Assembly (NCBI RefSeq): GCF_016464375.1
Contig: NZ_JADDIU010000044.1
Coordinates: 1-42,906 of the forward strand
Direction: 5' to 3'
Length of the DNA: 42,906 nt
Origin: Bacillus renqingensis
GTDB taxonomy: Bacteria > Bacillota > Bacilli > Bacillales > Cytobacillaceae
How positions within the stretch are numbered: position 1 is the first letter of the stretch; each line of letters opens with the position of its first letter. The notes beneath the pieces are model-generated. The model did no database searches, was not told the origin of the DNA, and was given only the letters and a program-made list of their open reading frames with translations. Shown here piece by piece: positions 33,975-42,906 of the stretch. Both the position numbers and the translations under genes were made by a program.

Positions 33975-35522
33975 TTATTTTCGACGATATTGGCTGGGAG
34001 ACATTCCTGTTATTTTCTTAAAGACCTTACAGAAATAACTGTGATCGGAGTACCCCACTATTGAGCTGATCTCCGAGATAGGCGTTTTTCCTTGTCTTAA
34101 CAATTTAGCCGCTTCTTCAATTCGAATGGTATTTAAATACTCACTAAACCCTTGCTTGTTATGGGTTGAAAAATAGCTTGATAGATAAGAAGGATTAAAA
34201 TGAAAATGCTTTGCCAGCTCCGTTAAAGTAAGTGGCTCTGCATAATGGTCGATAATATATTCCATCATCCTTTTCATATTGAGATTATCGGGCTGGTTTT
34301 TAACAGAGAATATCGCCAGGCTCACTTCATTAATATATTGCTCTAGAATGGCCATTAACTCTTGTGCAGAATTTGCCTCGTCTATTGCTTTAAAATAGGA
34401 ATACTTTGAATCCTCTAATTCCTTAACGTCGTAGTCCATATTACTTAGCAAAATCGTAATATTGAAAATAATGTTGCCAAAGAATGCTTTATATTCATAT
34501 ACTTCCGTCATGTAACAGCTGGATAGTGCCTTAACATGTTCCTGTAAATATTGAAACGCAGCGTCAAAATGTTCACGCTTCAATTCGGCTGTAAACCAGT
34601 CCAAATTAAAATGATCACAAGTTGGCGGAGGCACAGGGAGATTTTGTTTGCATAACAGCCGCTGATTTGGAAAATAAAATCGATAATGGAGCAATTTAGA
34701 TAAACAATGCTTATACATCTGTCCTACTTTAGAAAAGTCCAAAAACGCCTCTGTTAGAACGCCGCCGATTTCCAAATTAGCTGCTAGGAACCGCTCAATG
34801 AAATTCCTAATTTCTAAAAAATCGTCGTTCTTGCCATTTATCAAGAATACATATACATTCTCCTTTACGGTTACCGGATAGCAAACAGCCTGTTTGATAC
34901 TCTTGGCAAAAGCGTGTGTTAGTTTTTCCTTTATCAACGATAGAGCCTCAGGCGGCTTCTTTAAGTGTCCCTTTATCTTTAGGTCCAGGCCTAATAACCA
35001 AAAATGGCTATACGGGAATATTTTTGAAATGGCTTTAGTATCTAACTGAACTTCGTAACCTGCGATTAACTTTTCTAAAGTTTGCTCAATGGAAAATTGA
35101 ACTTCCGTATTGTTGTCCCTATTTCGAAGGGATGGAATTCTACTGGCAGCTGTTTTCAATGCACCTAAAAGACTTTGAGCATCTAGCTTCGGTTTTAAAA
35201 TATAATCAACTACTCCGCTTTGGAAGGTTGAACGTACATAATCAAATTCACCAAAACTGCTCAAGATGATGATTTGAATGTCTGGATACCGTTTCTTTAC
35301 CATTCTCGTTAATTCTTCACCATCCATTATCGGCATCACAATATCAACAATAATAATATGTGGTTTGGTTAACTCAATTAACTCAAGCGCTTCCTGACCA
35401 TTAGATGCCTCGCCAACAATCACAAACCCCTCTTGCTCCCAATCAATATAATGTTTAATCCCTTGACGGATTAATAATTCATCATCTACTATCAATGTTC
35501 TACAAAGTTCTACGGATGCCAT
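33975..35522 (-). CDS. AraC-type response regulator, YesN type
   Basis: Transcription activator of 515 residues. Receiver domain 8-125 with acidic pocket VDDE, phosphoacceptor Asp60 in IIIVDIVMPIMDG and Lys in YILKPK. A middle region of unassigned helices is followed by a C-terminal AraC double helix-turn-helix (about 415-515) with LTLTELAKHFHFNPSYLSSY, ISEISSIVGYSDHSYFCKVF and GMSPSQYRRK. The ATG follows GGAGG. First gene of the galactoside locus, right after a palindromic repeat. Likely activates the ABC transporter genes through the direct repeats at 32105. Confidence 0.95.
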   Translation of the reverse strand: MASVELCRTLIVDDELLIRQGIKHYIDWEQEGFVIVGEASNGQEALELIELTKPHIIIVDIVMPIMDGEELTRMVKKRYPDIQIIILSSFGEFDYVRSTFQSGVVDYILKPKLDAQSLLGALKTAASRIPSLRNRDNNTEVQFSIEQTLEKLIAGYEVQLDTKAISKIFPYSHFWLLGLDLKIKGHLKKPPEALSLIKEKLTHAFAKSIKQAVCYPVTVKENVYVFLINGKNDDFLEIRNFIERFLAANLEIGGVLTEAFLDFSKVGQMYKHCLSKLLHYRFYFPNQRLLCKQNLPVPPPTCDHFNLDWFTAELKREHFDAAFQYLQEHVKALSSCYMTEVYEYKAFFGNIIFNITILLSNMDYDVKELEDSKYSYFKAIDEANSAQELMAILEQYINEVSLAIFSVKNQPDNLNMKRMMEYIIDHYAEPLTLTELAKHFHFNPSYLSSYFSTHNKQGFSEYLNTIRIEEAAKLLRQGKTPISEISSIVGYSDHSYFCKVFKKITGMSPSQYRRK

Positions 35523-35542
35523 AAGAAAACCACCTCCAAAGT

Positions 35543-35585
35543 GGTGTCAGGCACCATGTGAATTTTTCACATGGTGCCTGACACC
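35543..35585. repeat. Full copy of the 43-bp palindromic repeat
   Basis: Arms GGTGTCAGGCACCATGTGAA and complement around a T-rich centre. It lies five bases after the TPM gene stop and about 20 bases upstream of the response regulator start, separating two same-direction transcription units. Confidence 0.9.
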
Positions 35586-35590
35586 CACAA

Positions 35591-36349
35591 TTACCACCCG
35601 CGTCCGGCACCGCCGCCGCCGGAGGATCCGCCTCCTCCTCCTCGGGGTCCGTCTCCCCCGCCTCTACCTCCACCACGGGAGATAATGGAAAGAAGAAGGT
35701 ATGTGAGGGTACCGCCGAAGAATTTAAAGTCAAGAAAGACAACAACTAGGACAATGATAATGATTAGCCATGAGGGGATTCCAATTCCTTTATCTTGTTT
35801 CTGCGACGCCTGTGGCGCCTGCTCTCCTTGATTTCCTTCTATGCCGTATTCAGCTAGGACTTCTTTCGCCAGTACTTTATACGTATTTACAATCGCCTGA
35901 CCCGGCTGCCCATTTTTAAGATTGGGTACGGCGTATTCATCGAGAATTCGTCCTGCCTTGCCGTCGGGAATCCGGCCCTCGAGCCCATATCCGACTTCAA
36001 TCCATGTCTTTCGTTCCTCCATTGACAGGACCAGCAGGACACCATTGTTTTCCTTTTTATGACCAATTCCATATTTCCGAAATGCTTCATTAGCAAATTC
36101 CTGAATGGGGCGGTCACCGATGGTCGGGACGGTTAAAATGGCAACCTGGGCCGTTGTCTGATCTTCGATACTTCTACCATAGCGATTTAATTCTGCTTTT
36201 TCCGTTTCACTTAAAACATTGGCAAAATCCTGGACATAAATGTCGCCAACAGGTGTTGGAATCTGAACATCCTCAGCTAGTGCATTGGCAGCACAAAGAA
36301 AAAAGGTGAAAAACACCAATAAAAGGCTGAAGATCCGTTTCGTGTCCAT
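35591..36349 (-). CDS. TPM domain protein (YgcG-like)
   Basis: Secreted or membrane-tethered protein of 252 residues. Signal peptide (RIFSLLLVFFTFFLCAANALA), a TPM domain from about 30 to 150 (VYVQDFANVLSETEKAEL-type opening, VAILTVPTIGDRPIQEFANE, NNGVLLVLSMEERKTWIEVG, YGLEGRIPDGKAG), a membrane helix (LIIIIVLVVVFLDFKFFGG) and a glycine-rich tail of about 30 residues ending GAGRGW. TPM proteins are linked to photosystem repair in plants and to membrane/LemA systems in bacteria. Its ATG overlaps the LemA stop (TAATG). Confidence 0.9.
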   Translation of the reverse strand: MDTKRIFSLLLVFFTFFLCAANALAEDVQIPTPVGDIYVQDFANVLSETEKAELNRYGRSIEDQTTAQVAILTVPTIGDRPIQEFANEAFRKYGIGHKKENNGVLLVLSMEERKTWIEVGYGLEGRIPDGKAGRILDEYAVPNLKNGQPGQAIVNTYKVLAKEVLAEYGIEGNQGEQAPQASQKQDKGIGIPSWLIIIIVLVVVFLDFKFFGGTLTYLLLSIISRGGGRGGGDGPRGGGGGSSGGGGAGRGW

Positions 36350-36927
36350 TAGCCATTGCCCCCGAAGTCAACCTTAGGTGCTTCTTGTGCCTTCGGATCA
36401 GCTTTAAAATATTCCTTTTCATCAAATCCGGTCATTCTTGCAATGATTGCACCGGGAAATCTCTTGACCTTTTTGTTAAAAACCGCAACTTGATCGTTAT
36501 AATCCTTTCGGGCAACGGCAATTCTATTTTCCGTTCCGGCAAGTTCATCCATTAATTGAGTAAATTGCCGATCTGCCTTCAGGTTAGGGTAATTTTCCAC
36601 CACTACGAGCAAGCGACTTAACGCACCTGATAATTCAGCGTTTGCTGTCGCTTCTTCCTTCGGTGTTTTTGCCCCAGCGAGTCTTGCCCGGGCATCCGAA
36701 ATGGAGGAGATAACTTCTTTTTCATGAGAGGCATAGCCTTTTACAGTATTGACTAGGTTTGGAATTAAATCCAGTCTTCGCTGCAGCTGATTTTCAATTT
36801 GCGCATATGATTGATCGACATTCTCCTCTGAATTGACAAAATTGTTATAGCTGGACATGAGCATGAGCCCAAACACCACAACAACCGCAAGGATAATCAC
36901 GATACTTAATAAACCTTTTTTCAACAT
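36349..36927 (-). CDS. LemA family protein
   Basis: Membrane protein of 192 residues: N-terminal helix (GLLSIVIILAVVVVFGLMLM), then a LemA helical bundle (NQ/SEENVDQSYAQIENQLQR-like opening with LQRRLDLIPNLVNTVKGYA, RQFTQLMDELAGTENRIAVA, NDQVAVFNKKVKRFPGAIIA). The ATG at 36927 follows GAAGGGAG; the longer frame is unsupported. LemA and TPM proteins are commonly encoded together and may form one envelope complex; function is poorly known. Confidence 0.93.
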   Translation of the reverse strand: MLKKGLLSIVIILAVVVVFGLMLMSSYNNFVNSEENVDQSYAQIENQLQRRLDLIPNLVNTVKGYASHEKEVISSISDARARLAGAKTPKEEATANAELSGALSRLLVVVENYPNLKADRQFTQLMDELAGTENRIAVARKDYNDQVAVFNKKVKRFPGAIIARMTGFDEKEYFKADPKAQEAPKVDFGGNG

Positions 36928-37050
36928 AACCACGCTCCCTTCTCTTTTATAGTATATATCACAGGAAAAATATCTTCCCACTTTTTGCAAATAGGAAGTG
37001 CTACACCAAAACAAAACCTCATTTCCAGAGACGAGAATTGAACCAAAATG

Positions 37051-37110
37051 AAAAAAACCTAAATTTATTAAAAGAATACCACGTGAAATATTCTTTACAA
37101 CTTAGGTTTT
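37051..37110 (-). terminator. Two-tier hairpin terminator after the GT2 gene
   Basis: AAAACCTAA (37055-37063) pairs with TTAGGTTTT (37102-37110), and inside AAAGAATA (37071-37078) pairs with TATTCTTT (37089-37096). On the minus strand the outer stem ends in seven T. It terminates the glycosyltransferase transcript, about 85 bases after its stop. The remaining gap bases show nothing more. Confidence 0.8.
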
Positions 37111-37192
37111 ACCTGCTTAGCAGTAACAATCTATTCCTTTCATTGTAACTGATTCTTTTATTTTAAGGGAAATTAGAAAAAACTTTCCCCAC

Positions 37193-38275
37193 TTATCCGA
37201 TTCTAAGCTTTTCTTTCAACAGTTTTCTATTATAAAGGACCCTTTGATCTTGGGGTCTGTATTTTCCTGCTTCTTCATTATGGTAATATGATTTGGCAAA
37301 ATCGCCAAGATTATAGTAACAAACACACATTTGAAGATGTGGATACCATGTGTAATAGGCTGGATAGCTGAAGCTCCATTGATCGGATTCAGGCACTAAT
37401 TGTGTGGCTTGATTATACCAGTAGATTGCCGCCTGATATTCACGTCTCCGTTGATAATTATAACCAATCCGACTACATGTTTCTGCACGGGGAATCTTAG
37501 AAAACTCAAAGGACTGATATAAGGACCTTAGTTCACTTTCTAAATCGCCGAGATAACGATAGCAATCAGCTTTATTGATGCAGGCATAGACCTTATCCTC
37601 TATCCATCCTTCTTTTAAGGCAAGATTATGATTATAGGCATCAATCGCCTTTTCATAATGGCCATTTTCCCTAAGTTCATTTCCATAGTAAAAATAGTCC
37701 CTTGGGGAGAAGATATCCCCTCGTTCGATCTTATTTTGATAAATATTGAGGTTCCTCCCAACGGAGTGTTTAATCTTTTTATGTGTAATCGAAATCTCAG
37801 AATTAATGATGTTTCCATACACCTCTAAATACTGGTGGCAATCCCCTTTCCATACAAAATTCTTTGCTCTTTTAACTAGTCGGTTGCGGCGGTATCGAAG
37901 GGTTACATTTCCAAATTCATCTGTGCCGGCGTCATAGTACATAGAAACTGAATCTACAGCCGGATCTAACGTCTCCTTTAATTCCTTCAGTTTTCTCTGG
38001 TCTTCCTCGAGTAATACATCATCTGCATCAAGATAAAGTATATAATCCTTTGTGGCATACTTAAATGACTCGTTTCTTGCAGCGGCAAAATTTCCAATCC
38101 ATTCAAAGAAAAAAACACGGTCTGTATACTGTTTTGCTATTTCTACTGTACGGTCAGTGGAACCAGTATCGACAATATTGATTTCATCTACGATATCTTT
38201 TATTGTCTCCAGACATCTTGCCAACACTTCTTCTTCATTTTTTACGATCATGCATAAGCTTATCGTTACCAACAC
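37193..38275 (-). CDS. GT2 glycosyltransferase with C-terminal TPR repeats
   Basis: Cytoplasmic glycosyltransferase of 360 residues. GT-A domain: SLCMIVKNEEEVLARCLETI, NIVDTGSTDRT, FAAARNESF and the metal motif ILYLDADD (near 78-85). Tetratricopeptide-like helices fill about residues 190-355 (DYFYYGNELRENGHYEKAID and others). This architecture (SunS/BclA-locus type) modifies peptides or proteins. GTG start at 38275, with AAAGGAG six bases upstream. Directly downstream of the collagen-like gene on the same strand, so it probably glycosylates the Thr-rich collagen region. Separate transcription is suggested by the intervening hairpin. Confidence 0.9.
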   Translation of the reverse strand: MLVTISLCMIVKNEEEVLARCLETIKDIVDEINIVDTGSTDRTVEIAKQYTDRVFFFEWIGNFAAARNESFKYATKDYILYLDADDVLLEEDQRKLKELKETLDPAVDSVSMYYDAGTDEFGNVTLRYRRNRLVKRAKNFVWKGDCHQYLEVYGNIINSEISITHKKIKHSVGRNLNIYQNKIERGDIFSPRDYFYYGNELRENGHYEKAIDAYNHNLALKEGWIEDKVYACINKADCYRYLGDLESELRSLYQSFEFSKIPRAETCSRIGYNYQRRREYQAAIYWYNQATQLVPESDQWSFSYPAYYTWYPHLQMCVCYYNLGDFAKSYYHNEEAGKYRPQDQRVLYNRKLLKEKLRIG

Positions 38276-38437
38276 AAGTTTCTCCTTTCTTACTCTGGTA
38301 AACGTCTTTTGCGATTTTTTTATATTTCCATTTTCTTTTGTATCATATTAAAACAAACTCTTATCGGGTTGTGCTTGTACCTACGTTTTTTGAAAAGGCT
38401 ATTTTTAAAGATATTATGGGAAATATAATTTCTAAGT

Positions 38438-38467
38438 AAAGAACCTTCTCTTAAAGAGAAGGTTCTT
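38438..38467 (-). terminator. Hairpin terminator after the collagen-like gene
   Basis: AAAGAACCTTCTC and GAGAAGGTTCTTT form a 13-bp perfect stem with a TTAAA loop immediately after the collagen-like stop codon. The T-run on the minus strand is short (TTTACTT); the plus direction has TTTTT. Confidence 0.8.
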
Positions 38468-38471
38468 TTTA

Positions 38472-41400
38472 CTATGCTCCCGTTGGACCTGTTGGGCCTG
38501 GTGCTCCTGTTGGACCTGCTGCTCCTGTTGGACCTGCCGCTCCCGTCGGACCTGTTGCACCTGCTGCTCCTGTTGGGCCTGCCGCTCCTGTTGGTCCAGG
38601 CGATCCCGTAGGACCTGTTGGGCCTGCTGCGCCTGTTGGACCCGGCGCTCCTGTCGGACCTGTTGGGCCTGCTGCTCCTGTTGGACCTGCCGCTCCCGTT
38701 GGACCCGGTGCTCCTGTTGGGCCTGTTGGGCCTGCTGCTCCTGTTGGACCCGGCGATCCCGTCGGACCTGTTGGGCCTGCTGCTCCGGTTGGACCCGGCG
38801 CTCCCGTTGGACCTGTTGGGCCTGCTGCCCCTGTTGGACCCGGCGATCCTGTTGGGCCTGGCGATCCTGTCGGACCTGGGGCTCCCGTTGGTCCTGTTGG
38901 GCCTGCTGCTCCTGTTGGACCCGGCGCTCCCGTTGGACCTGTTGGGCCTGCTGCCCCTGTTGGACCCGGCGATCCTGTTGGGCCTGGCGATCCTGTCGGA
39001 CCTGGGGCTCCCGTTGGTCCTGTTGGGCCTGCTGCTCCTGTTGGACCTGTTGGGCCTGCTGCTCCTGTTGGACCTGGCGATCCCGTCGGACCTGTTGGGC
39101 CTGCTGCTCCTGTTGGGCCCGGCGCTCCTGTCGGACCTGTTGGGCCTGCTGCTCCTGTTGGGCCCGGCGCTCCCGTTGGACCTGCTGCTCCTGTTGGACC
39201 CGGCGCTCCTGTTGGACCTGGCGCTCCTGTCGGACCTGGGGCTCCTGTTGGACCTGGCGCTCCCGTCGGACCTGTTGGGCCTGCTGCTCCGGTTGGACCT
39301 GGCGCTCCTGTTGGGCCTGCTGCTCCTGTTGGACCCGGCGCTCCTGTTGGACCTGGCGCTCCTGTCGGACCTGGGGCTCCGGTTGGACCTGGCGCTCCCG
39401 TCGGACCTGTTGGGCCTGCTGCTCCGGTTGGACCTGGCGCTCCTGTTGGGCCTGCTGCTCCTGTTGGACCCGGCGCTCCTGTTGGACCTGGCGCTCCTGT
39501 CGGACCTGTTGGGCCTGCCGCTCCCGTTGGACCTGGTGCTCCCGTCGGACCTGTTGGGCCTGCCGCTCCTGTTGGGCCTGGTGCTCCCGTCGGACCTGTT
39601 GCACCTGCTGCTCCTGTTGGCCCCGGCGCTCCTGTCGGACCTGGGGCTCCCGGTGGACCTGTTGGGCCTGCCGCTCCTGTTGGCCCTGGTGCTCCCGTCG
39701 GACCTGTTGCTCCTGCTGCTCCTGTTGGACCTGGTGCTCCCGTCGGACCTGTTGCACCTGCTGCTCCTGTTGGACCCGGCGCTCCTGTCGGACCTGGGGC
39801 TCCCGTTGGACCTGTTGGGCCTGCCGCTCCTGTTGGACCCGGCGCTCCCGTCGGACCTGGGGCTCCCGTCGGACCTGTTGGGCCTGCCGCTCCTGTTGGC
39901 CCTGGTGCTCCCGTCGGACCTGTTGCACCTGCTGCTCCTGTTGGCCCCGGCGCTCCTGTCGGACCTGGGGCTCCCGGTGGACCTGTTGGGCCTGCCGCTC
40001 CTGTTGGACCAGGCGCTCCCGTCGGACCTGTTGGCCCTGCCGCTCCTGTTGGACCCGGTGCTCCCGTCGGACCTGTTGCACCTGCCGCTCCCGTTGGACC
40101 TGGTGCTCCTGTCGGACCTGTTGGACCTGCAGCTCCTGTTGGGCCTGCTGCTCCTGTTGGACCCGGCGCTCCCGTCGGACCTGTTGCACCTGCCGCTCCC
40201 GGTGGACCTGGTGCTCCTGTCGGACCTGTTGGACCTGCAGCTCCTGTTGGGCCTGCTGCTCCTGTTGGACCCGGCGCTCCCGTCGGACCTGTTGCACCTG
40301 CCGCTCCCGTTGGACCTGGTGCTCCCGTCGGACCTGTTGGGCCTGTTGCTCCTGTTGGACCTGGCGCTCCCGTCGGGCCTGTAGCACCTGCTGGTCCCGT
40401 TGGACCTGGTGCTCCGGTCGGACCTGTTGGACCTGCCGCTCCGGTTGGGCCTGCTGCTCCGGTTGGACCCGGCGCTCCCGTCGGGCCTGTAGCACCTGCT
40501 GGTCCCGTTGGACCTGGTGCTCCGGTCGGACCTGTTGGACCTGCCGCTCCGGTTGGGCCTGCTGCTCCTGTTGGACCTGGCGCTCCCGTCGGGCCTGTTG
40601 CACCTGCTGTTCCCGTTGGACCTGGTGCTCCTGTCGGACCTGTTGGTCCTGCCGCTCCTGTTGGGCCTGCTGCTCCGGTTGGACCCGGCGCTCCCGTCGG
40701 ACCTGTTGCTCCTGTCGGACCTGTTGGACCTGCCGCTCCGGTTGGGCCTGCTGCTCCTGTTGGACCCGGCGCTCCCGTCGGGCCTGTTGCACCTGCTGTT
40801 CCCGTTGGACCTGGTGCTCCTGTCGGACCTGTTGGACCTGCCGCTCCTGTTGGGCCTGCTGCTCCTGTTGGACCCGGCGCTCCCGTCGGACCTGGTGCAC
40901 CTGCTGCTCCTGTTGGGCCCGGCGCTCCCGGTGGACCTGTTGGGCCAGCTGCTCCCGTTGGACCTGGCGCTCCCGACGGGCCTGTCGGACCTGCCGCTCC
41001 TGTTGGACCTGGCGCTCCCGTCGGGCCTGTTGGACCTGGTGCTCCTGTCGGACCTGTTGGACCTGCCGCTCCTGTTGGGCCCGGCGCTCCCGTTGGACCT
41101 GTTGGGCCAGCTGCTCCCGTTGGACCTGGCGCTCCCGTCGGGCCTGTCGGACCTGCCGCTCCTGTTGGACCTGGCGCTCCCGTCGGGCCTGTCGGACCTG
41201 CCGCTCCGGTTGGACCTGGCGCTCCCGTCGGGCCTGTTGCACCTGCTGTTCCCGTTGGACCTGGTGCTCCTGTCGGACCTGTTGGGCCTGCTGCTCCTGT
41301 CGGACCTGGGGCTCCCGTTGGACCTGCTGCTCCTGTTGGACCCGGTGCTCCCGTCGGACCTGTTGGGCCTGGCGCTCCTGTTGGACCTGGTGCTCCCGTT

Positions 41401-41891
41401 GGACCTGACATTCCATTAGCATCAGCAGTTAGCAACTCCACATCATCCACTATTACATCTGCAGTTCCTGCCTGCGGCAGACTGTTTATTACGACGAGTG
41501 CTTGTGCAGTTCCTGCCGGAGCAGGGGTGGTATTTCCGTATATTTCTAGCCACATATTATTTTCAACATTTGGAAGCCTGTTTGCTGGCAGATTAATGAT
41601 TATTCCGATCCCTAAAAGGTTAAATGCTTCATCACTATATATAACCGAAATACTGATCGGCGGACTTGGTGCTGTGCCAACTTTAGCGAGGGATACAAGA
41701 ATCTCAAACTGATCGCCTGCCTGTATGTCAACAAATTGTGCAATAAAAGAATTAAAGTTATTACCAACTAATCTTACAGAGGAAAATCCTGAATGAGAAA
41801 ATTCGCTTGTGATTACGGCGTTTACTCCAAGCCAAGGGGTAAGCGTACCGGTTTCGAAGCTGCCATTCACAATTAGATCTTCAATTGACAA
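38472..41891 (-). CDS. Very long collagen-like protein with N-terminal carbohydrate-binding-like domain
   Basis: About 1139 residues. The start is a TTG at 41891, seven bases after AAAGGAG; the ATG at 41960 has no site. Residues 1-158 form a beta-sandwich of the CBM4/9 kind, opening [19 protein letters not shown] and closing [11 protein letters not shown]. Then about 326 uninterrupted Gly-X-Y triplets, almost all GPT, GAP, GAA and GSP, run to the very last residue; no C-terminal trimerisation domain follows. Thr in the Y position is the usual O-glycosylation site of BclA-type exosporium proteins. The classical BclA N-terminal targeting motif is absent. A GT2 gene downstream and a GT4 gene upstream fit a surface-glycoprotein cluster. 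Spore location is inferred. Confidence 0.9.
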   Translation of the reverse strand: MSIEDLIVNGSFETGTLTPWLGVNAVITSEFSHSGFSSVRLVGNNFNSFIAQFVDIQAGDQFEILVSLAKVGTAPSPPISISVIYSDEAFNLLGIGIIINLPANRLPNVENNMWLEIYGNTTPAPAGTAQALVVINSLPQAGTADVIVDDVELLTADANGMSGPTGAPGPTGAPGPTGPTGAPGPTGAAGPTGAPGPTGAAGPTGPTGAPGPTGTAGATGPTGAPGPTGAAGPTGPTGAPGPTGAAGPTGPTGAPGPTGAAGPTGPTGAPGPTGAAGPTGPTGAPGPTGPTGAPGPTGAAGPTGPSGAPGPTGAAGPTGPPGAPGPTGAAGAPGPTGAPGPTGAAGPTGAAGPTGPTGAPGPTGTAGATGPTGAPGPTGAAGPTGAAGPTGPTGATGPTGAPGPTGAAGPTGAAGPTGPTGAPGPTGTAGATGPTGAPGPTGAAGPTGAAGPTGPTGAPGPTGPAGATGPTGAPGPTGAAGPTGAAGPTGPTGAPGPTGPAGATGPTGAPGPTGATGPTGPTGAPGPTGAAGATGPTGAPGPTGAAGPTGAAGPTGPTGAPGPPGAAGATGPTGAPGPTGAAGPTGAAGPTGPTGAPGPTGAAGATGPTGAPGPTGAAGPTGPTGAPGPTGAAGPTGPPGAPGPTGAPGPTGAAGATGPTGAPGPTGAAGPTGPTGAPGPTGAPGPTGAAGPTGPTGAPGPTGAPGPTGAAGATGPTGAPGPTGAAGATGPTGAPGPTGAAGPTGPPGAPGPTGAPGPTGAAGATGPTGAPGPTGAAGPTGPTGAPGPTGAAGPTGPTGAPGPTGAPGPTGAAGPTGAPGPTGAAGPTGPTGAPGPTGAPGPTGAPGPTGAPGPTGAAGPTGAPGPTGAAGPTGPTGAPGPTGAPGPTGAPGPTGAPGPTGAAGPTGAPGPTGAAGPTGPTGAPGPTGAAGPTGPTGSPGPTGAAGPTGPTGAAGPTGPTGAPGPTGSPGPTGSPGPTGAAGPTGPTGAPGPTGAAGPTGPTGAPGPTGSPGPTGSPGPTGAAGPTGPTGAPGPTGAAGPTGPTGSPGPTGAAGPTGPTGAPGPTGAAGPTGAAGPTGPTGAPGPTGAAGPTGPTGSPGPTGAAGPTGAAGATGPTGAAGPTGAAGPTGAPGPTGPTGA

Positions 41892-42151
41892 GTTACTTCT
41901 CCTTTCTGTTATGATATTTGCTCCAAACTTATTTACTAGAAAAATGTTGAAGCATACCACATTTTATGTACAAGCTTTGTTTTTGACAGGACACTTTCAT
42001 CTGATAAAAAGTACATTTTACAATTTAACATTAAAAATCAACACTTCAACCTGTACAAAAATATCATAAATAGCCCACCTTCCTTAAACCCGGATATAAA
42101 GGTAAAGAGAAGGTGAACTTTCATTACAGCGATACTTTTATAAACTAGCCG

Positions 42152-42772
42152 TTACAACAGATAGAATACTCTATCTTTATTTTTTTCAAGTAATCTCTGA
42201 TACACATCTATCAATCTTTTCTCCATGAACTCCCAACTATAATGTGTTTCCATCGCTTTACGGGCATTTGTGCTCATTGTCTGTAGCAGGTCACGATGTT
42301 CATTTAAATAAATAAAGGCTTCCATATAATCCCTTGCAGTGGGATTGTGTTTATCTATTACAAGCCCGCAATGATGGAAACGAATGAAGTTTCCCATATC
42401 ATTTCCTTTATTACAAACAATCGGTACACCATTGTTTAACGCACTGAAAAATTTATTTGGCATTGCAAACAGTCTATTTAATGAATGACGCATATCCAGG
42501 TCAATCCAACTTATATCAACATTCGTCATATAGTGCGGGATTAAATGATAATCCACCCAATTATGAACCGTTATTTGGTCCTTCAGATGGTCGGGAATCA
42601 CCAGCTGGTGCCCCCGTAAAAGTCCACCAATAATGGTGAAGTTAAACTTGATCTTTTGATTAGTCCATTCTGTTATTCGGACAATTTTATCTAAACCACC
42701 CCGTTGTGGATGGACAATGCCTTCGTAACAAGCAGTCAAACAGTCCTCATTAAATTTCTTCGGTTCTATCAT
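42152..42772 (-). CDS. GT4 glycosyltransferase, 5'-truncated
   Basis: The C-terminal nucleotide-sugar-binding domain of a GT-B glycosyltransferase group 1 protein is seen: EGIVHPQRGGLDKIVRITEW (a strand-loop typical of the domain start), FTIIGG, IPHYMTNVDISWIDL, and the donor-site region FFSALNNGVPIVCNKGNDMG. The coding signal continues upstream of the ATG (42772) in the same frame as HYLLTVSESIKAWY and PIELIYNSPPLL, back to a stop at 42889-42887. All three minus frames contain stops in the last 40 bases of the window, so the N-terminal acceptor domain is missing or frameshifted. Probably a non-functional or partial gene. It would have acted with the collagen-like protein. Confidence 0.7.
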   Translation of the reverse strand: MIEPKKFNEDCLTACYEGIVHPQRGGLDKIVRITEWTNQKIKFNFTIIGGLLRGHQLVIPDHLKDQITVHNWVDYHLIPHYMTNVDISWIDLDMRHSLNRLFAMPNKFFSALNNGVPIVCNKGNDMGNFIRFHHCGLVIDKHNPTARDYMEAFIYLNEHRDLLQTMSTNARKAMETHYSWEFMEKRLIDVYQRLLEKNKDRVFYLL

Positions 42773-42906
42773 TTTTAATAATGGCGGGGAATTATAGATT
42801 AATTCAATGGGAAGAAATGGTTTATGGGTAAGGTACCAAGCTTTAATAGACTCTGAAACAGTAAGTAAATAATGCTTCCTCGCTATTTAGTGTTTAGTTT
42901 AAAATC

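Noticed and set aside
35500..35745. 81-codon minus-strand frame over the end of the TPM gene
   Set aside because: Out-of-frame translation of the Gly-rich tail and the palindromic repeat.
38618..41419. Two long plus-strand open frames rich in Leu and Asp
   Set aside because: Antisense shadow of the collagen repeats, with no ribosome site and low-complexity sequence only.
38432..41422. 996-codon open frame on the minus strand rich in Gln, Arg and Val
   Set aside because: It is the alternate frame of the collagen repeat; the GPT/GAP codons contain no stops in this frame. The Gly-X-Y frame has the ribosome site, a structured N-terminal domain and a terminator.
41892..41960. ATG at 41960 as start of the collagen-like protein
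   Set aside because: No ribosome site, and the added residues are not domain-like; the TTG at 41891 follows AAAGGAG.

Overview
The window looks like a chromosomal segment of a spore-forming, low-to-moderate GC member of the Bacillaceae (Bacillus/Neobacillus-like). Signs of this are strong GGAGG-type ribosome sites with several TTG/GTG starts, luxS, a LysM-GH18 protein of the SleL/YaaH type behind a sigma-K-like promoter, a very long collagen-like protein of exosporium type, and a CcpA-type cre site. The genus is an inference. No rRNA, tRNA, CRISPR array or phage was seen.

Layout. Positions 1-5150 hold housekeeping and spore-related genes: AGE epimerase, LysM-GH18, a small coiled-coil protein, a GNAT gene broken by one stop codon, luxS, and a small membrane protein. 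Positions 5170-6520 form a small accessory patch with a cysteine-rich peptide remnant, a MazEF/PemK-like toxin-antitoxin pair with its operator, and the 3' end of an IS3-family transposase. Positions 6595-12790 hold an RNase J paralogue, a membrane-anchored PstS-like protein, a VOC protein, a histidine kinase remnant, a DedA protein and an SDR. Positions 12852-16673 are one minus-strand operon: YtrA-type GntR regulator, ABC ATPase, large permease and ECF sigma factor. An AGTGTA-N13-TACACT operator precedes it.

Positions 16864-35522, all on the minus strand, form a galactoside-utilisation locus. In transcription order it contains a YesN-like response regulator, a YesM-like sensor kinase, a lipoprotein sugar-binding protein, two ABC permeases, a GH2 beta-galactosidase, the 3' remnant of a secreted carbohydrate-active protein, a GH36 alpha-galactosidase, galK, galT, galM and a LacI-family regulator. 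The logic is sensing, uptake of galacto-oligosaccharides, intracellular hydrolysis, then the Leloir pathway. Two cre-like sites and a pair of 14-bp direct repeats precede the binding-protein gene, and a TTTTACTA-N4-TAGTAAAA inverted repeat precedes galK.

Positions 35591-36927 are a LemA/TPM pair. Positions 37193-42886 look like a spore-surface glycoprotein module: a GT2-TPR glycosyltransferase, a roughly 1139-residue collagen-like protein with about 980 residues of Gly-X-Y, and a 5'-damaged GT4 glycosyltransferase.

The most unusual signal is intergenic. A 43-bp near-perfect palindrome (arm GGTGTCAGGCACCATGTGAA) has four full copies plus about six partial ones, almost all touching the 3' ends of genes. 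In three genes the repeat encodes the last residues, and in two of these also the stop codon. There are also a MITE-like hairpin family with GGGGCTGTCC ends (two copies), a roughly 145-bp structured repeat inside the ABC operon, and an array of about 11 degenerate 21-bp units between galT and galM. Start sites were chosen by ribosome-binding sites, so several proteins are shorter than their longest open frame.
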